A stretch of 64,000 nucleotides of DNA from Elusimicrobiota bacterium (GTDB lineage: Bacteria > Elusimicrobiota > Elusimicrobia > UBA1565 > UBA9628). The stretch's first letter is position 1. Each line of letters starts with the position of its first letter. The DNA lies in the NCBI GenBank assembly GCA_026388095.1, contig JAPLKL010000067.1, positions 1 through 64,000 of the forward strand. The letters run 5' to 3'. The position numbers and the translations under genes were made by a program. The notes below the pieces were generated by a model that saw only the letters and a program-made list of their open reading frames with translations, ran no database searches and had not been told where the DNA came from. Below, one piece after another: positions 60,575-64,000 of the stretch.

Positions 60575-62857
60575 GTGGCGGATCCGCAGGGGCGGCTGGA
60601 GACGGCGCGGGCCGCTCTGGCGCGGGTCCCCGCGCTCCTTTGGCTGGCGGCGGCCGTCGTCATCTTCTTCTGCCGCGCGGATGCCTCCCCGCTGGGCTTG
60701 TCCGCTCACGGCGATCCCCGTGACTGCGCCGTCGGGGAGGCCTTGGTCCATGGGTTGCGCGATCTGGCCGATGCCGACCCCGCCGCGATCTCCTGGAGCA
60801 TGCCCCTGCAGGGGGTCCTCTGCGATCTGTCGTTCAATCATGCTCCGCCGGCGGTGGGCCGCCTCCTGCCCGCGCTCTTTTGGCTGGCCTCTTTGGGACT
60901 CGTCTTCTCCCTGGGGCAGGGCTTGCATTCCGGCCTCTGCGGCGGCTTGGCCGCGCTCGTAGCCGCCCCCCTTCTGGAGCGCCGGTTCAACTATGAGGCG
61001 GTCTACACCGTCCTGATGCTGACGACGGCGAATCTCCTGGTCCAGCGCGCCCGGTCGTCCCGCCTCAGGGGCAGCCTCCTGCTGGCCGGGGCGTTGGGCT
61101 TGAGCCTCCTGGAGCGCTCGGTGCTATTCCTTTTCGGGCCGCTCCTGGCCCTGGGCGAGGGCCTGCGCGGGACCGCGCCGGGACGCCGAGCCGCCGTCAT
61201 CCTGGCGCTCGTCCCATTCCTGTTCCTCCTGCCGTGGGTGGGGATGAATTGGCGCTGCCACCGCGAGCTCGTCCTCTTCGAGAGGGGGCGGGCGGACAAC
61301 AACATCGCGGCCGGGGCTCTCGGGCTGCGCTCGACCGTGGAAGGCGGCGTGGTCCTGATGACGGGGGCCGGCCGCGGCGGCGTGCTGACCTGGGCCGTCG
61401 GCGAGATCGCTTCCCATCCGGGACGCTACCTGGCCGCCGTGGCGATGCGGCTCTGGCTGCTGTTCCGCCTGCATCCCCTGCTCTTCGGGCTCTCCATCCT
61501 GGCGGCTTGGCGGCTGCGCGGCGCCGGCGCCGCGCGGCAGTTGGCCCTTCTGGCCGGCTACACCATCGGGGTGCATTGTCTCATGGCGGTCAAGCCCTCG
61601 TATCTCATCCCGCTATGGCCCATCCTGGCCGCGTTGGCCGCCAGCCTGCCGGCTGATGTCATCATGGGCGGGCGCGGCCGGGCGGGCGCCGCCGCGTTCT
61701 CCAGAGCCTCGACTTTGGCGGCTTTCTGGGCGGTCTTCGCGGCCGGAGCCTTCACGCTGTACCGTCTGAGCCTGTACCCCCGGCCGGCCGCGACCACTGA
61801 CACCGCGCTCGCGGCCCACCCCGCCGATGCCGGCCTCTGGGCGCAGCGCGCGCGCCTGCGCCTGAAGGAGGGGCGGCCCGCCGAAGCCATCGCGGACCTG
61901 CGCCAAGCCCTGCTCCTGCGGTCCGACCCTGAGGTGCAGCTCGACTTGGCTTGGGCCCTTCTGGCCCGGGGCGGCCCGGGCGCCGACCACCTCCAGCGCC
62001 TCGGCCCGCCGCCGGACGGTCTTTGGCGGCGCAAGGAAGCCCAGCTGCGCATGCTGGCCTTTCTGCAGCGCGGCCGCGACCGGGAGGCTGCCGCGGCCCT
62101 GTCCGAGGCCGAGAGCCTCTGGGCGCAGCCGTATGCGCTGCCATTGGGCGGCGCGCCTGGCGACCAGCGGACGCAGGATTGGCTCATGCGCCATGATGAC
62201 AGCCTGCGCGAACAGGTCTGCTCGCTCATCGCCGGGTGGCCCGGCCCGCGGCGCTTCTCGTTGGCGGCGGGATGGGAAAGGATCGCCCGGCGTCCCGCGC
62301 GGGACTACCGGGCCGAACCCTTGTGCGGCCGGGACCGGTCCGCCGGCTGGTGGCGGGAGTCGTCTGAATACGGCCGCAGCGACGTCCACGCGCAGGAGCT
62401 GCGCGCGCTGGCGCGCGAGCAGCGCCTGCGCCCGTCGGCGGGGGAGCTCCTGGAGCCGGCTTTGGCCTGCCAGCGGTCGGGGGACCAGAGCGGGGCCCTC
62501 AGGCGCCTGGAGGGTCTGGCGCGCGAGCATCCTCGAGAGGCGGCGGTGCTCAACGCCCGGGGCATCGTGAGAGCGCTGCGCGGCGAGATCCCGGCGGCGG
62601 TGCGGGACCTGCGCGCGGCCATCAGGCTGGACCGGTTCCTTTTGGACGCTTACCTGTCCTTGGGCGCGGTCTACGCCGGCGCCGGCCAGGCGGCCGAGGC
62701 GCGGCGAGTCTACGACGAGGCGTTGCGGCTCGACCCTAGGCTGGTCGATCCGCGGCTGCGCGGGATGATCCTCGCGCAGGGCCGGAGCCCGCGGCAGGAG
62801 AGCCCAGGCGGGCCGGATAAGGTAAAATATCACGAGTGGAAACGTGCCCGGCCATAG
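60575..62857 (+). CDS. GT39-like membrane glycosyltransferase with C-terminal TPR repeats
   Basis: 760 residues. The first 400 residues hold about eleven hydrophobic segments; HGDPRDCAVGEALVHG and SFNHAPPAVG resemble the acidic loop of GT39/PMT-type enzymes. The C-terminal 350 residues hold TPR-like helical pairs (AALAAHPADAGLWAQRARLRLKEGRPAEAIADLRQALLL and later ARRVYDEALRLDP types). The pairing suggests a protein-binding extracytoplasmic tail. GTG start 3 nt after the previous stop. The 3' end overlaps the helicase gene by 22 bp. Confidence 0.8.
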   Translation: MADPQGRLETARAALARVPALLWLAAAVVIFFCRADASPLGLSAHGDPRDCAVGEALVHGLRDLADADPAAISWSMPLQGVLCDLSFNHAPPAVGRLLPALFWLASLGLVFSLGQGLHSGLCGGLAALVAAPLLERRFNYEAVYTVLMLTTANLLVQRARSSRLRGSLLLAGALGLSLLERSVLFLFGPLLALGEGLRGTAPGRRAAVILALVPFLFLLPWVGMNWRCHRELVLFERGRADNNIAAGALGLRSTVEGGVVLMTGAGRGGVLTWAVGEIASHPGRYLAAVAMRLWLLFRLHPLLFGLSILAAWRLRGAGAARQLALLAGYTIGVHCLMAVKPSYLIPLWPILAALAASLPADVIMGGRGRAGAAAFSRASTLAAFWAVFAAGAFTLYRLSLYPRPAATTDTALAAHPADAGLWAQRARLRLKEGRPAEAIADLRQALLLRSDPEVQLDLAWALLARGGPGADHLQRLGPPPDGLWRRKEAQLRMLAFLQRGRDREAAAALSEAESLWAQPYALPLGGAPGDQRTQDWLMRHDDSLREQVCSLIAGWPGPRRFSLAAGWERIARRPARDYRAEPLCGRDRSAGWWRESSEYGRSDVHAQELRALAREQRLRPSAGELLEPALACQRSGDQSGALRRLEGLAREHPREAAVLNARGIVRALRGEIPAAVRDLRAAIRLDRFLLDAYLSLGAVYAGAGQAAEARRVYDEALRLDPRLVDPRLRGMILAQGRSPRQESPGGPDKVKYHEWKRARP

Positions 62858-64000
62858 ACCTTAACTCCCTCAACCCCCAGCAGAAGGAGGGCGTGCTCCA
62901 TCCCGGCGGGCCCCTGCTGGTCCTGGCCGGGGCGGGCACGGGCAAGACCCGGGTCATCACCTACCGCATCGCGCACCTCATCAGCCGCGGCGTGGCGCCG
63001 GACCGGATCCTGGCCGTCACCTTCACCAACAAGGCCGCCGGCGAGATGCGCCGCCGCATCGAGGAGCTCGCCCCGGGCAAGGGCGCCTTGGTCTGGGCCC
63101 ACACCTTCCACGCCTTCGCCGCGCGCCTGGTGCGCCGCCACCATGACGTCCTCAAGCTCAACCGCCACTTCACCATCTACGACCAGTCCGACCAGAAGCG
63201 CCTGGTGGCCGAGGCCATGAAAGCCGTGGGCCTGGAGGACCAGGACAAGAAGGCCTCCATGTACGTGAGCGTCATCTCGCGCGCCAAGGACGACCTGCTC
63301 GACGCCCAGTCCTACTCCATCCACGCCATGACCACCGGCGATCCGGCGCGCAAGACCGCCGCCGAGATCTACCTGGCCTACCAGCGCAAGCTCGACGCCT
63401 CCGGGTCCCTGGACTTCGGCGACCTCCTGCTCAAGGCCTGCGACCTCATGCGCAACCATCCCGAGGTGCGCTCCCACTACCAGAAGTTCTTCGAGCACAT
63501 GCTCGTCGACGAGTACCAGGACACCAACCACGCCCAGTACATCCTCACCAAGACCCTCGCGGCCCAGCATCGCAACCTCTGCGTGGTGGGAGACGACGAC
63601 CAGGGCATCTACTCCTGGCGCGGCGCCAACGTGCGCAACATCCTGGAGTTCGAGAACGACTTCCCGGAGACCAAGGTCGTCACTTTGGAGCAGAACTACC
63701 GCTCCAGCTCGCGCATCCTGGAGGCCGCGGGCAGGGTCATCCGCCACAATAAGACCCGCAAGCTCAAGACCCTCTGGACCACCAAGCCCGCGGGCGAGTC
63801 CGTGGTGGTGCAGGAGCTGCCCAGCGAGATGGAGGAGGCGGGCTGGGTGGTGCGCCGCATCCGCGGGCTCCTCGACCAGGGCCGGTCCTTGCGCGAGACC
63901 GCCATCTTCTACCGCACCAACGCCCAGAGCCGCTCCTTCGAGGAGGCCCTGCGCCGCGCGGGCCTGCCCTACGTCATCGTGGGCGCCATGCGCTTCTACG
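62836..64000 (+). CDS. UvrD/PcrA-type superfamily 1 DNA helicase, N-terminal part (cut by window edge)
   Basis: 388 codons visible from GTG. Q motif LNPQQKEGV, Walker A AGAGTGKTR, motif Ia TFTNKAAGEM, motif II VDEYQDTN, motif III GDDDQGIYSWRGA and motif IV LEQNYRSS are in order. It unwinds DNA 3' to 5' in repair or replication. TAAAAT lies 7 nt before the GTG (62823-62828), inside the previous gene. Continues past 64000. Confidence 0.96.
   Translation, partial: METCPAIDLNSLNPQQKEGVLHPGGPLLVLAGAGTGKTRVITYRIAHLISRGVAPDRILAVTFTNKAAGEMRRRIEELAPGKGALVWAHTFHAFAARLVRRHHDVLKLNRHFTIYDQSDQKRLVAEAMKAVGLEDQDKKASMYVSVISRAKDDLLDAQSYSIHAMTTGDPARKTAAEIYLAYQRKLDASGSLDFGDLLLKACDLMRNHPEVRSHYQKFFEHMLVDEYQDTNHAQYILTKTLAAQHRNLCVVGDDDQGIYSWRGANVRNILEFENDFPETKVVTLEQNYRSSSRILEAAGRVIRHNKTRKLKTLWTTKPAGESVVVQELPSEMEEAGWVVRRIRGLLDQGRSLRETAIFYRTNAQSRSFEEALRRAGLPYVIVGAMRFY

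Overview
The window reads as a chromosomal segment of a high-GC, Gram-negative bacterium. Evidence for an outer membrane: the LptF/LptG lipopolysaccharide-export permeases, an Omp85-type barrel, other predicted outer-membrane barrels, and several lipoproteins. Secreted proteins with long Ala/Pro-rich leaders, DUF2079 and GT39 membrane proteins and a TraF-like barrel suggest Elusimicrobiota or a similarly under-studied lineage. That assignment is an inference from protein style, not something the window proves. Coding is dense: several convergent pairs touch or overlap at their stop codons, and many co-directional genes overlap by ATGA.

Layout. 1-4.6 kb: tRNA-Gly, tRNA-Thr and tuf (minus, cut by the left edge, with a strong promoter), a yeast-type cytosine deaminase, two small envelope proteins, rubrerythrin, adenosine deaminase and a GH75-like lipoprotein. 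4.6-11.3 kb: an atypical radical SAM protein, signal peptidase I, two outer-membrane barrels and a secreted VIT/vWA protein. 11.3-16.3 kb: an AT-richer accessory island holding inverted repeats, a HigBA-type toxin-antitoxin pair and a 1092-residue secreted protein with 14 WD40 blades and a caspase domain. 16.4-28.7 kb: a PAP2/PlsC lipid pair, pyruvate kinase, a B12-type radical SAM enzyme, an amino acid permease, a 247-bp inverted-repeat element, a response regulator, the Ric/ScdA di-iron repair protein, glycogen phosphorylase and an EamA exporter. 28.9-35.8 kb: a secreted kinase-like protein, a methyltransferase with an internal TGA, uncharacterised secreted proteins, an MBL-fold hydrolase, a repeat-bearing lipoprotein and a histidine kinase. 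35.9-43.2 kb: a DUF2079 protein, a sigma/anti-sigma pair (the anti-sigma gene also has an internal TGA), metK and a secreted zinc protease with a lipoprotein. 43.2-50.4 kb: a nucleotide-sugar operon and two large glycosyltransferase-like membrane proteins. 50.4-64 kb: an HtrA protease, LptFG, a TraF-like barrel, YchF, an RlmD-like methyltransferase, tRNA-Arg, a response regulator, a methyltransferase, a secreted M49-like metalloprotein, a GT39-TPR protein and the N-terminal part of a UvrD/PcrA helicase.

Four signals cut across the gene list. (1) Two genes are split by a single in-frame TGA, each in a C-TGA-CG context where tryptophan would fit. (2) About fifteen genes have a TANNNT-type hexamer 6-9 nt before the start codon, which predicts leaderless mRNAs; one also has TTGACA at exactly 17 bp. 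(3) Intergenic gaps carry trains of perfect hairpins, nearly all with 3-nt loops, and two of these trains are clearly copies of one repeat unit. (4) A near-identical CG-rich palindrome with AATTCACATC-type arms occurs in two distant AT-rich gaps. Signals (2) to (4) together look like a genome-specific layer of regulatory or repeat architecture.
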